Source: Methanobrevibacter sp. (GTDB taxonomy: Archaea > Methanobacteriota > Methanobacteria > Methanobacteriales > Methanobacteriaceae). Taken from it: a DNA stretch of 9,271 bases. The translations under genes were made by a program, and so were the position numbers. Position 1 is the first letter of the stretch, and every line of letters begins with the position of its first letter. The stretch is taken from NCBI GenBank assembly GCA_031261945.1, contig JAISIQ010000138.1, forward strand, positions 1 to 9,271, in the 5' to 3' direction. Of this stretch, positions 1 through 6,747 are shown one piece after another. The notes below the pieces were generated by a model. That model saw only the letters and a program-made list of their open reading frames with translations, was not told the DNA's origin and made no database searches.

Positions 1-1389
1 ACTACTGCAATCAATGCAGTGGGCGGAAATAATCTCACCTTTGAAAACATTACAATAACTGGCGCTAGTAATGATGAGGGGACAGGTATTAATGCTCGTC
101 AAGTTAATGGACTTACTATAAATAATATGACAATTTCTAATATTTATGATGCTATTGGTGTTGGAGGGGGAGCTAATACTGTAATTAGTAACAGTAGTTT
201 ACATGATTTAGGAAGAAATGCAATGTCCTTTTTCCAAAGTGCAGAGGATATAAAAGTTATTAACAATAATATGACCAAAGGCCAATATGGTATTTTCTTT
301 GGAGGAGGAGTCAGAGATATTGAAATTATAAATAATAATATTACTGCAATGGACAAAATTGCAATAGCTCTCGTTAAATCAGCAGAAAGTGCTTTAATAA
401 AAGATAATTTCGTATCTAACAACACTATTGGAGTTGTAATTAAAGCTGGAGACACTAATCATGGAGAACCAACTCGAGTAAATGATATTACCATAGAAAA
501 TAATAATATAAGTTTAAATGATTTAATAGGAATACTTTTAGAAAATGTTGTTGAAAGGAGTGTAGGTACTGAAATTATCATCGATGAAAACAATGAGATA
601 AAGGAAAACGGATATCCATTCAGAGACAATATGGGTTGGGCTACAGGATCTAAAGGATGGGATAATGAAATAGGTGATTCATTTAATATAGTTAAGAATT
701 ACTATAAAGAAGATCTAAATCCTAATCTTTCAATATCTAATTCCATAAGTAAATCAACAGTTAAAAATGGTGACAAAATAACTTATACAGTGACTGTTAA
801 AAATACAGGAGACGGAGCTTCTAAAGCAATTACAGTTAACCCTGGAATCTCTTCTGCTATTGGAAGTGCTTCTGCAACATACAAAACTTCAGGATCTTAT
901 AGTAATAATAAATGGACAATAAACAGTTTAGGTGCTGGAGATACTGCAGTATTAGTTTTAGAAGTAAGTACTAAAAAAGCAGGTGTTAAAAATATAGCTT
1001 CATCATTAAACTCAGATGGCGCAGTTAAAACAGGAAATACCAATAAATTAACTATTAACAAAGATGTAAAACTTTCATCAGCTACAAAAATAAGCAAAAC
1101 TACCATCAAAAAAGGTAAAACTACCACAATATCCACAACTCTTAAAAATACAGGTATAGATGAATCTGACAAAATGTATGTCAAAATAAGTTTACCAAAA
1201 GATGTTAAAGTTAAAGCTGTTAATCAAAAATCCTATTACAATAAAAAAACAAATCAATGGACCATGAAAGTACCTGCAAAAAAATCTGTTAAATTAAATA
1301 TGAATGTAGCAGGATCTAAAAAAGGAACCAAAAAAATTGTTATAAATGTAAATGGAAAGAAACAAACGAAGAAAATAAAAATAGTTTAA
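1..1389 (+). CDS. Adhesin-like surface protein, beta-helix + DUF11 + lysine-rich C-terminus (5' end outside window)
   Basis: The reading frame is open from base 1, so the gene is cut by the window edge. The GTG at 19 is only an internal Val codon. The 462 visible residues start inside a parallel beta-helix (about 1-235) made of repeated 'N-N-x-I/M-x-x-N' turns, such as INNNMTKGQYGIFFG. Residues 240-340 form a DUF11-like Ig fold with the motif KNTGDG, then YSNNKWTINSLGAGDTA. Residues 356-462 form a lysine-rich domain (28 Lys, 4 Asp/Glu) ending GKKQTKKIKIV, clearly homologous to the end of the next gene. There is no C-terminal transmembrane helix or LPxTG-like motif. The family is known as secreted adhesin-like proteins of gut methanogens. 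Role in cell-cell or host contact is inference. A hairpin terminator follows directly. Confidence 0.9.
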   Translation, partial: TTAINAVGGNNLTFENITITGASNDEGTGINARQVNGLTINNMTISNIYDAIGVGGGANTVISNSSLHDLGRNAMSFFQSAEDIKVINNNMTKGQYGIFFGGGVRDIEIINNNITAMDKIAIALVKSAESALIKDNFVSNNTIGVVIKAGDTNHGEPTRVNDITIENNNISLNDLIGILLENVVERSVGTEIIIDENNEIKENGYPFRDNMGWATGSKGWDNEIGDSFNIVKNYYKEDLNPNLSISNSISKSTVKNGDKITYTVTVKNTGDGASKAITVNPGISSAIGSASATYKTSGSYSNNKWTINSLGAGDTAVLVLEVSTKKAGVKNIASSLNSDGAVKTGNTNKLTINKDVKLSSATKISKTTIKKGKTTTISTTLKNTGIDESDKMYVKISLPKDVKVKAVNQKSYYNKKTNQWTMKVPAKKSVKLNMNVAGSKKGTKKIVINVNGKKQTKKIKIV

Positions 1390-1398
1390 AAACATTTT

Positions 1399-1440
1399 AA
1401 AAGAGTATAATAAAAATATTAATTATACTCTTTTATTTTT
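1399..1440 (+). terminator. Hairpin terminator after the first adhesin gene
   Basis: A perfect 13-bp stem pairs 1399-1411 (AAAAGAGTATAAT) with 1422-1434, with a 10-nt loop. It starts 10 nt after the stop codon and runs into a T-rich tail (TTTTATTTTTT). Archaeal termination depends mainly on the T tract, so the hairpin may instead protect the 3' end of the mRNA. Confidence 0.65.
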
Positions 1441-1449
1441 TAATTTTAT

Positions 1450-1540
1450 TATTACTATTTTATTATTACATCTGAATATTATTATTAAGTTAAATATTGA
1501 TAATAATTAATAATAAATTAATAATAATAAAATAGTAATA
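1450..1540. repeat. 19-bp perfect inverted repeat in the gap
   Basis: Bases 1450-1468 (TATTACTATTTTATTATTA) are the exact reverse complement of 1522-1540, separated by 53 nt. The arms are nearly pure A/T with one G or C each. This could be a second hairpin behind the terminator, or a by-product of ATT/AAT microsatellite sequence. Confidence 0.45.
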
Positions 1541-1720
1541 CTAATAGTAATAATAATAAAATTGTAATAATAATATAATAATCAATATTAATAATACTAA
1601 TAATTAATACTAATAATAATTTTATTTCATATTGATTTTAAAAAAAATTATAAAAAATTATAAAAAAATATAAAAAATTTTAAAAAATTTTAAAAGATTT
1701 ATAAAAGATTTATAAAATTT
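1498..1720. repeat. AAT-type microsatellite and A-rich tandem repeats; no gene
   Basis: This fills most of the gap between the first two adhesin genes. About 1498-1625 is degenerate TAATAATA sequence. About 1638-1720 is a run of 10-11 bp units such as ATAAAAAATT, then two copies of GATTTATAAAA. No reading frame of note exists on either strand. The later TTTATAAA copies could serve as TATA boxes for the next gene. Confidence 0.55.
1697..1716 (+). promoter_or_regulatory. Possible TATA box(es) for the second adhesin gene
   Basis: Two TTTATAAA sequences lie about 70-90 nt before the start codon proposed for the second adhesin gene. They match the general archaeal TATA-box shape. In DNA this A+T-rich the match is weak evidence, and the duplicated site may only reflect the tandem repeat. 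Confidence 0.25.
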
Positions 1721-1743
1721 ATTCTTTTATGATTATTTTAATA

Positions 1744-1763
1744 TTTATCAAATTTTATCAAAT
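1744..1763 (+). repeat. 10-bp direct repeat (TTTATCAAAT x2) before the ribosome-binding site
   Basis: Two perfect, adjacent copies of TTTATCAAAT end 9 nt before the Shine-Dalgarno sequence of the second adhesin gene. The period of one DNA helical turn and the position between promoter and ribosome-binding site would suit an operator. That role is inference. Confidence 0.35.
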
Positions 1764-1772
1764 TATAATAAA

Positions 1773-1780
1773 AGGAGGGG
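1773..1780 (+). promoter_or_regulatory. Strong Shine-Dalgarno sequence that fixes a non-ATG start
   Basis: AGGAGGGG matches the complement of the archaeal 16S 3' end (AGGAGGTGA) almost fully. It lies 8 nt (counted from AGGAGG) before the ATA at 1787. There is no in-frame ATG, GTG or TTG until 1907, which is 127 nt downstream and has no such signal. The site marks the real translation start. Confidence 0.7.
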
Positions 1781-1786
1781 TTTAAA

Positions 1787-3613
1787 ATATTATTAAAAAA
1801 TAAACTTATTTTAGCAATAATTTGCATATTCTTTATTAGTAGTTCAATATCATTTGGTACAGCATATGGAGCTCAAACACATACTATAGATTTTGATGAT
1901 CAAGGAATGCCAGGTAATGTAGATGCAATACAAAAAATTATAGATGATGCATTAGCTGGAGACACAATACTATTTAAAGGAAGTAAATATACTCACTTAT
2001 ATTTAACAATAAATAAAGCACTTAATATAATTAGTGATGTTGGAACAACTCTTATAAGTTGCCCCAGCAGCAGTGGAAATCCTTTTATATTTTCAATAAC
2101 AGAAGAAGGAAGTGGCACTAATATAACTGGCTTTAATCTTTCAGCAAAGGATGGTCATGATGCTATAAAAATAGAAAATGCATCTAATATTAATATCATA
2201 AAAAATATAATCTCTGGAAATGGAAATGGAATTGGACTTTATGGAAATAATTCTAATATTGAAATCAAAGATAATAATATTTCAAACAATAGGGATTTTG
2301 GAATTTATTTTGGAGGAACTGTAGACAATATACAAAATAATATTAGAATACTATATAATTATATAGAAACTCAGGGAAAATCAGGAATTTATATAAACTC
2401 AAGTTTTAATAATTTAGCTATTTTAAGTAATATGATTAATGGCAATGGTAAAAGCGGAGGAATCGGAAATGGAATTTATATGGATTCTGGAACAAATACC
2501 TCTCTACAACCTGATATAAGATATAATTATATAATGAATAATGAAGGATTTAATGCATTTCAAATACAAAGAGTAGGATCAGATGATGATAACAGAGCTC
2601 TTTTGAATATTGGTTATAATTTTTATGGTACTAATTCAAAAAGTGGTGCGGGATTATGTTCTAAAACAACCACAGGAATAATTCTTACTGAATTTGAAGA
2701 AATATCCAAAGGAATGTATAAATTATCATACAAAACTAATGATACTAAGGAAATTATAACTCAAATGATACCTCATTATATAAAAGTCTGTCTCAATGAT
2801 AATACTCAATATAAGAATGTATTAGTAAAAAATGGTGTAGGCATTATTGATTTTAGAGAATCAAGTTTTAAAAGTTCAAATAATAAAATATATACATGGT
2901 ATAAAAACGAACAATCCTTACAAATAAGCAATACTCATCTTCCTCAAAAATCAGTGAAAATTTCTTCAAAAATAAATAGTCCATCAATAAAATTAGGTGC
3001 GACTACTAAATACATAATAACTATAAAAAATAATGGAGAAAAAATATTACGTGATCTAAATATTGCTAAAATAACACCTAAATTCAGTGTTTCAAGTTTT
3101 AATTTGAATAAAGGAGCTTACAATAAAAATACAGGAAAATGGATAATTTCTTCTTTAAAAGCTGGAGAAACAGCAACTTTAAATATTATTTTAAAACCTA
3201 ATAAGATTGGAACTTATAAAAGCACAGCTACTTTAAGTAGTAGTGGTTTAAGTAAAAAATCAAATACTGTTTCCTTAAAAGTGAAAGAAAATAGTGTAAT
3301 TAAGTATAAAAATTATGTATATCCTAAAAAAATAAAGAAAAATAAATATACAATCTTAAAAACCGTGATTAAAAATAGTGGAACCAAATCTAAATATGTA
3401 AAAGTGAGAATAGGACTTTCAAAAGGATTAAAAGTTTCTTCAACTAATTACAAGAAAAATTATAGTAAAAAAACCAAACAATGGAAAATAAAGATTCCTG
3501 CTAAAAAAACAATTCGATTAAAAATGAAAGTAAAAGGAACTAGAAAAGGAACCAAAAAAGTTTTATTTAATGTAAATGGAAAAAAACAAACTCAAAAAAT
3601 CAAAGTAGTATAA
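1787..3613 (+). CDS. Secreted adhesin-like protein with AUA start, beta-helix, DUF11 and lysine-rich C-terminus
   Basis: An ATG-only reading would begin at 1907 and lose the secretion signal. Upstream the same frame stays open to a stop at 1769 and encodes a textbook signal peptide: LLKNKL, a hydrophobic core (about residues 7-23), then GTAYGA with cleavage near residue 29. I therefore place the start at ATA 1787 (608 aa). Residues about 35-275 form a beta-helix, beginning with the IQKIIDDALAGDTILF block shared with the third adhesin. A cap motif NFYG (278-281) and a beta-rich region follow, then a DUF11-like domain (about 388-500; motif KWIISSLKAGETATL). The last 105 residues (504-608) hold 33 Lys, 3 Arg and no Asp or Glu, ending GKKQTQKIKVV. 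It is probably exported to the cell surface. The start codon could be a sequence error or decayed start, which would leave the gene poorly expressed. Confidence 0.85.
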   Translation: MLLKNKLILAIICIFFISSSISFGTAYGAQTHTIDFDDQGMPGNVDAIQKIIDDALAGDTILFKGSKYTHLYLTINKALNIISDVGTTLISCPSSSGNPFIFSITEEGSGTNITGFNLSAKDGHDAIKIENASNINIIKNIISGNGNGIGLYGNNSNIEIKDNNISNNRDFGIYFGGTVDNIQNNIRILYNYIETQGKSGIYINSSFNNLAILSNMINGNGKSGGIGNGIYMDSGTNTSLQPDIRYNYIMNNEGFNAFQIQRVGSDDDNRALLNIGYNFYGTNSKSGAGLCSKTTTGIILTEFEEISKGMYKLSYKTNDTKEIITQMIPHYIKVCLNDNTQYKNVLVKNGVGIIDFRESSFKSSNNKIYTWYKNEQSLQISNTHLPQKSVKISSKINSPSIKLGATTKYIITIKNNGEKILRDLNIAKITPKFSVSSFNLNKGAYNKNTGKWIISSLKAGETATLNIILKPNKIGTYKSTATLSSSGLSKKSNTVSLKVKENSVIKYKNYVYPKKIKKNKYTILKTVIKNSGTKSKYVKVRIGLSKGLKVSSTNYKKNYSKKTKQWKIKIPAKKTIRLKMKVKGTRKGTKKVLFNVNGKKQTQKIKVV

Positions 3614-3679
3614 GACCAAAGTAGTATAAGACCAAAGTGGTATAAGACCAAAGTAGTGTAAATTAAATTAGTGTAAATT
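3601..3679. repeat. 16-bp tandem repeat spanning the stop codon of the second adhesin gene
   Basis: The unit CAAAGTAGTATAAGAC occurs at 3601-3616 and 3617-3632 (identical), 3633-3648 (one change) and 3649-3664 (diverged at its end). A fifth, weaker unit follows to 3679. The first copy contains the last three codons (Lys-Val-Val) and the TAA stop. The unit length is not a multiple of three. Confidence 0.85.
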
Positions 3680-3720
3680 AAATTATATATTATTACACTA
3701 ATTTATATTATTTTTAATTT
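3664..3720 (+). terminator. Hairpin terminator after the second adhesin gene
   Basis: A perfect 13-bp stem pairs 3664-3676 (TAAATTAGTGTAA) with 3693-3705, with a 16-nt loop, followed by a T-rich tail near 3709-3720. The left arm is built from the last degenerate units of the 16-bp tandem repeat. Confidence 0.55.
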
Positions 3721-3871
3721 AGTTATAATTTATTTTATATTTATAATTTATATTATTTAGTTATTTTATTTAGTATTCGAATTGTAACTTAATGATTATT
3801 AAATTATAATTTTATTAATTTTTATTTTCCCTATAAATTCATTTAATAATCGTTTTTTTTATTTATATTTC

Positions 3872-3909
3872 TTTAAATATTGTTAATTTAATAATAAACA
3901 ATATTTAAA
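3872..3909. repeat. 13-bp inverted repeat, 12-nt spacer
   Basis: TTTAAATATTGTT at 3872-3884 is the exact reverse complement of 3897-3909. It lies mid-gap, about 400 nt before the third adhesin gene. It could be an RNA hairpin, an operator or chance in A/T-rich DNA. Confidence 0.5.
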
Positions 3910-4006
3910 TTCATTTTTATGCAAATAGTTATAAATATTCAATTAGCTTATCTGATTTTTTTAAGCAATATGAAGATAATTTCATAATAGTTATATACAA
4001 TAAGCT

Positions 4007-4042
4007 ACTATATAATTTACTATATACTTTACTATATACTTT
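4007..4042. repeat. 12-bp tandem repeat, three copies
   Basis: ACTATATAATTT at 4007-4018 is followed by two identical copies of ACTATATACTTT (4019-4030 and 4031-4042). A partial further copy starts at 4043. No function is evident. Confidence 0.7.
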
Positions 4043-4208
4043 ACACATATGATAAATTTTAAATATATGTTTCTATTAATATTTTTCTATTATATTTTCT
4101 ATAGCTAAATATTATAGTTTTATATCTAAATATCATAGATTTATAGCTGATATTATAGTATATGGCTATTATTATACCTTAATATCTATAGTTTATATTA
4201 TAAATTAA

Positions 4209-4240
4209 ACCATCAAAAGAATAGACCATCAAAATAATAG
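4209..4240. repeat. 16-bp direct repeat, two copies
   Basis: ACCATCAAAAGAATAG (4209-4224) and ACCATCAAAATAATAG (4225-4240) are adjacent and differ at one base. They sit just upstream of the putative TATA box of the third adhesin gene, so a regulator-binding role is possible but unproven. Confidence 0.6.
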
Positions 4241-4257
4241 TAAAGCAAAAAATAAAG

Positions 4258-4264
4258 TATAAAA
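4258..4264 (+). promoter_or_regulatory. Candidate TATA box for the third adhesin gene
   Basis: TATAAAA preceded by AAAG (a weak BRE-like purine run) lies 45 nt before the chosen start codon. That would allow a start of transcription near 4283 and a leader of about 25 nt. The match is suggestive only, given the base composition. Confidence 0.35.
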
Positions 4265-4297
4265 TCCTATAACTTTATAAAAAAATGAATAAATAAA

Positions 4298-4303
4298 AAG
4301 TGA
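4298..4303 (+). promoter_or_regulatory. Shine-Dalgarno sequence deciding the start of the third adhesin
   Basis: AAGTGA matches the GGTGA part of the Shine-Dalgarno consensus and lies 5 nt before ATG 4309. The alternative GTG start at 4300 would overlap this site, so the ATG is preferred. Confidence 0.55.
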
Positions 4304-4308
4304 ATAAT

Positions 4309-5895
4309 ATGAAACATAATAACAAAAGATTATTAATTTCAGGACTAATTATATTTATTCTTATATCTTCAATACAATCAATTTCAGCTATTGATATACA
4401 AGATGCGTCTTATTATAGTTCAGGTAGTTTCTCATTAAGCCAACAAATTCAAAATATTATAGATACAGCAAAAGATGGAGATACAATAAGATTTTTAGGA
4501 AAGTATTACGAGGATCTAACATTAGTAATAAATAAAAAATTAAATATTGTATCGAATATTGGAACAACCATTGAAAATTCTGACACAACAAATAATTTAA
4601 ACACCATATTCTTTATAAATAGTTCTTCTTCTGCAGGAACTACAATAATTGGATTTAATATAATTAATGATAAAGGAAATGGAATTGAACTCAACAATAC
4701 TAAAAACATTGGAATATCTGAAAATAATATATCTGCTAAAGATTCAGGAATATCTATAGAAAAAAGTTCTAATATTGATATCAACAAAAATACAATTGAA
4801 AATTCAAGTGATGGAATTGAACTAAGAAATACAAAAAATATTACAATTGAATCAAATAATATAAATAAAAATTCTAATTCAGGAATAGTATCTTATAATA
4901 CAACTAACACCAAAATAAACAAAAATAAAATTAATAAAAATACAGGAGATGGAATTTCAACTTATTCTATCTCAAAAAATATGATAATACAAAGTAACAC
5001 AATTACAGAAAATAATCAGGGCATATATTTAAATTCTATAGATAATAGTGGATTACTTATAAAAAGTAACACTCTTAGTAAAAATCAACGTGGGATTAAT
5101 TTTGGTAATCAATACAGAGATAGTTCAAATAAAGATATTTCTTCAAATGTAATTTCTAATAATTATGATAAAGATGTTGATTTAAGGGATTCTGATTATT
5201 ATAATACTCTTCGAATTGGTTCTAATTGGTATGGTTCAAACAATTTAGGATTTACTAATTTATGTCCTAAAATTCAAACTGACTTAATTCAAGCAAAACT
5301 TATTAAAATGTCTGGAGGAGTATATGCAGTAGTTTTTTATGATGGATTAGGAAAGAGAGTATCAGATTTATCTTCTTTAAACATTATTTTTACATTAAAT
5401 GATGGAAGTAAAACAACAATTCAAAGTATGAATGGAATAGCTAAAGTTGATTATGGTTCTTTACTTTTTGGATCTCTTTTATATCAAGATAATACAATTA
5501 AATTTTATGTAGATAACTATAATGATAAAAAAGTGTTAGGTGCAAAAGAAAATATGCAAGATTATAAAAATTATAACAATCAAAATTCAGGAGGATCTGG
5601 AAATGGTAATGGATCTGGAAATGGATTAGGAAATACAGGAGATAATAGTGGAAATACCCAAGGTAATGATCAAGGCAATACCGGAATAAATTCTGGAACT
5701 CCAAATAATGCTGATTCTGGTGAAGAAGGATCTTCAGCTCAGGAATTTAATGGAATTTCATCACAATCAGCAAAAGAATTGATAATAGAAGAATCACCTT
5801 TATTTAAAACAGCAAATCTACAAGATTTAAGTTATATATTGATAGTTGTAGTTATAGGAATTATTATAGTAGGATATTTAATAAAAAGGAAATAA
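4309..5895 (+). CDS. Membrane-anchored adhesin-like protein, beta-helix with Gly/Asn linker
   Basis: I use ATG 4309 (528 aa) rather than GTG 4300 because AAGTGA just upstream is the likely ribosome-binding site. Residues 1-27 are a signal peptide (KHNNKR, hydrophobic core, then SISA). The block IQNIIDTAKDGDTIRF, then a NosD-like parallel beta-helix with repeats of about 22 residues (such as GIELRNTKNITIESNNI), runs to about residue 300. The cap motif NWYG is at 306-309, followed by a beta-rich region of about 100 residues related to the same region of the previous protein. Residues about 420-479 are a low-complexity Gly/Asn/Ser linker. The C-terminus is a single transmembrane helix (509-525) followed by a short basic tail (KRK). 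The topology is that of a surface protein held by its C-terminal helix, with the linker spanning the cell wall. Ligand unknown. Confidence 0.9.
   Translation: MKHNNKRLLISGLIIFILISSIQSISAIDIQDASYYSSGSFSLSQQIQNIIDTAKDGDTIRFLGKYYEDLTLVINKKLNIVSNIGTTIENSDTTNNLNTIFFINSSSSAGTTIIGFNIINDKGNGIELNNTKNIGISENNISAKDSGISIEKSSNIDINKNTIENSSDGIELRNTKNITIESNNINKNSNSGIVSYNTTNTKINKNKINKNTGDGISTYSISKNMIIQSNTITENNQGIYLNSIDNSGLLIKSNTLSKNQRGINFGNQYRDSSNKDISSNVISNNYDKDVDLRDSDYYNTLRIGSNWYGSNNLGFTNLCPKIQTDLIQAKLIKMSGGVYAVVFYDGLGKRVSDLSSLNIIFTLNDGSKTTIQSMNGIAKVDYGSLLFGSLLYQDNTIKFYVDNYNDKKVLGAKENMQDYKNYNNQNSGGSGNGNGSGNGLGNTGDNSGNTQGNDQGNTGINSGTPNNADSGEEGSSAQEFNGISSQSAKELIIEESPLFKTANLQDLSYILIVVVIGIIIVGYLIKRK
5593..5628 (+). 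repeat. In-frame 18-bp repeat in the Gly/Asn linker
   Basis: GGATCTGGAAATGG starts two adjacent 18-bp units (5593-5610 and 5611-5628) coding for GSGNGN and GSGNGL. Slippage here would change linker length by six residues without breaking the frame. Confidence 0.7.
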
Positions 5896-5899
5896 AATT

Positions 5900-5999
5900 T
5901 TTTAGTTAATTATTTATTAGCTATTATCTATTGTGTATTAGTTATTATATTAGCTATTATTCATCGTGTATTAGCTATTATATTATCTATTAGCTATTA
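5900..5999. repeat. 33-bp imperfect tandem repeat before the FmdE-family gene
   Basis: Two clear units begin GTGTATTAG at 5933 and 5966, exactly 33 nt apart, with a more degenerate unit before them. Each carries TATTAGCTATTAT-like blocks. The array fills the space between the third adhesin and the FmdE gene, so any promoter for the latter must lie within it or just after it. Confidence 0.65.
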
Positions 6000-6011
6000 A
6001 AATTAGTTTAT

Positions 6012-6018
6012 GGGAGTG
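6012..6018 (+). promoter_or_regulatory. Ribosome-binding site before a non-ATG start
   Basis: GGGAGTG combines GGAG with a GTG like that of the GGTGA-type sites in this window. GGAG ends 7 nt before ATT 6024 and 4 nt before ATC 6021. No in-frame ATG, GTG or TTG occurs between it and ATG 6126. Confidence 0.55.
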
Positions 6019-6023
6019 TTATC

Positions 6024-6596
6024 ATTAATAAATCTAATAATGAAGTTTTTGAAGAACAATTAGAAAAAGCTGGAAAATTCCATGGAGACATATGTGGAGG
6101 TATTGTAATAGGCACTAAACTTGCAATGTATGGGTTAGAAAACTTAGAAATGGAATTAAATACTGAAAATAAAGACCTCATTGTCTTCGTTGAAATTGAT
6201 AGGTGTATGTCTGATGCAGTTCAAGCTATTACTGGATGTTCAATGGGTAAAAGATCATTAAAACAAATGAATTATGGTAAATTTGCAGCTACTTTTTATA
6301 AAATTTCTACAGGAGAAGCAATTAGAATAACTGATGTTGATGCTAATTCTAAAGAAGAAAAAACAGAAACTAAAGAAGAATTAATCGAAAGATTCAAAAA
6401 TACTCCAAATGAAGAGCTATTTAATATCCAAAAGGTTAAAATCAAAATAGATGAAAATGATTTACCTGGAAAACCAAGAGAAAGAGCTTTTTGTTCAGTA
6501 TGTAATGAGAAAGTAATGGATGGGAATCATTTGATTATTAATGGTAAAGAAATCTGTAAATCTTGTGCTGGAGACCCATATTACACAATTATTTGA
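6024..6596 (+). CDS. FmdE-family metal-binding protein with C-terminal zinc motif, AUU (or AUC) start
   Basis: The FmdE family takes its name from a formylmethanofuran dehydrogenase-associated subunit, but many members sit apart from that enzyme. ATG 6126 cannot be the start because the family's hallmark HGxxC motif lies upstream in the same frame. From ATT 6024 (190 aa) the protein reads INKSNNEVFEEQLEKAGKFH, with His20 and Cys24 in FHGDICGG. Next come Cys61 in DRCMSDAVQAITGC, Cys72, and the GKRSLKQ and GKFAATFY stretches typical of the FmdE domain. Residues 157-181 hold two CxxC pairs (157/160 and 178/181), likely binding zinc. ATC 6021 is an alternative start. No other formylmethanofuran dehydrogenase genes are nearby; three membrane-protein genes follow on the same strand. 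A role in metal or cofactor handling for that system is inference. Confidence 0.85.
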   Translation: MNKSNNEVFEEQLEKAGKFHGDICGGIVIGTKLAMYGLENLEMELNTENKDLIVFVEIDRCMSDAVQAITGCSMGKRSLKQMNYGKFAATFYKISTGEAIRITDVDANSKEEKTETKEELIERFKNTPNEELFNIQKVKIKIDENDLPGKPRERAFCSVCNEKVMDGNHLIINGKEICKSCAGDPYYTII

Positions 6597-6619
6597 TAAT
6601 GAATTTGTTAAATAATGAA

Positions 6620-6717
<98 letters not shown>

Positions 6718-6747
6718 TTAGATAAATATATAAATGGAGAGAATGTA

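Larger units (their letters stand above)
3721..4308. other. Long A+T-rich gap before the third adhesin gene; repeats but no gene
   Basis: No convincing coding frame is present on either strand. The longest thing noticed is a 22-codon frame at 3919, without a ribosome-binding site. The stretch holds an inverted repeat (3872-3909), a 12-bp tandem repeat (4007-4042), degenerate TATAGCTA-like sequence (about 4098-4200), a 16-bp direct repeat (4209-4240) and a possible promoter. Confidence 0.6.

Noticed and set aside
19..21. GTG 19 as the start of the first adhesin
   Set aside because: The frame is open to the window edge and the protein begins in the middle of a beta-helix without a signal peptide.
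1907..1909. ATG 1907 as the start of the second adhesin
   Set aside because: It would remove a clear signal peptide, and no Shine-Dalgarno lies at proper distance, while AGGAGGGG is well placed for 1787.
3919..3987. 22-codon frame in the long gap before the third adhesin
   Set aside because: No ribosome-binding site and no recognisable features; such frames are expected by chance.
3601..4240. Short tandem repeats considered as a CRISPR array
   Set aside because: Units of 12-16 bp are adjacent with no unique spacers, and no cas genes are present.
4300..4302. GTG 4300 as the start of the third adhesin
   Set aside because: It overlaps the AAGTGA ribosome-binding site that serves ATG 4309; it adds only three residues.
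4506..5704. Minus-strand frames inside the third adhesin gene
   Set aside because: They are shadows of the Asn/Gly-rich coding repeats on the + strand.
6010..6063. Short frame from ATG 6010 as a leader peptide, or as the FmdE start with a frameshift
   Set aside because: There is no ribosome-binding site before it, it stops after 17 codons, and the correct frame is continuous without any shift.
6126..6128. ATG 6126 as the start of the FmdE-family gene
   Set aside because: The conserved HGxxC motif of the family is encoded upstream in the same frame.
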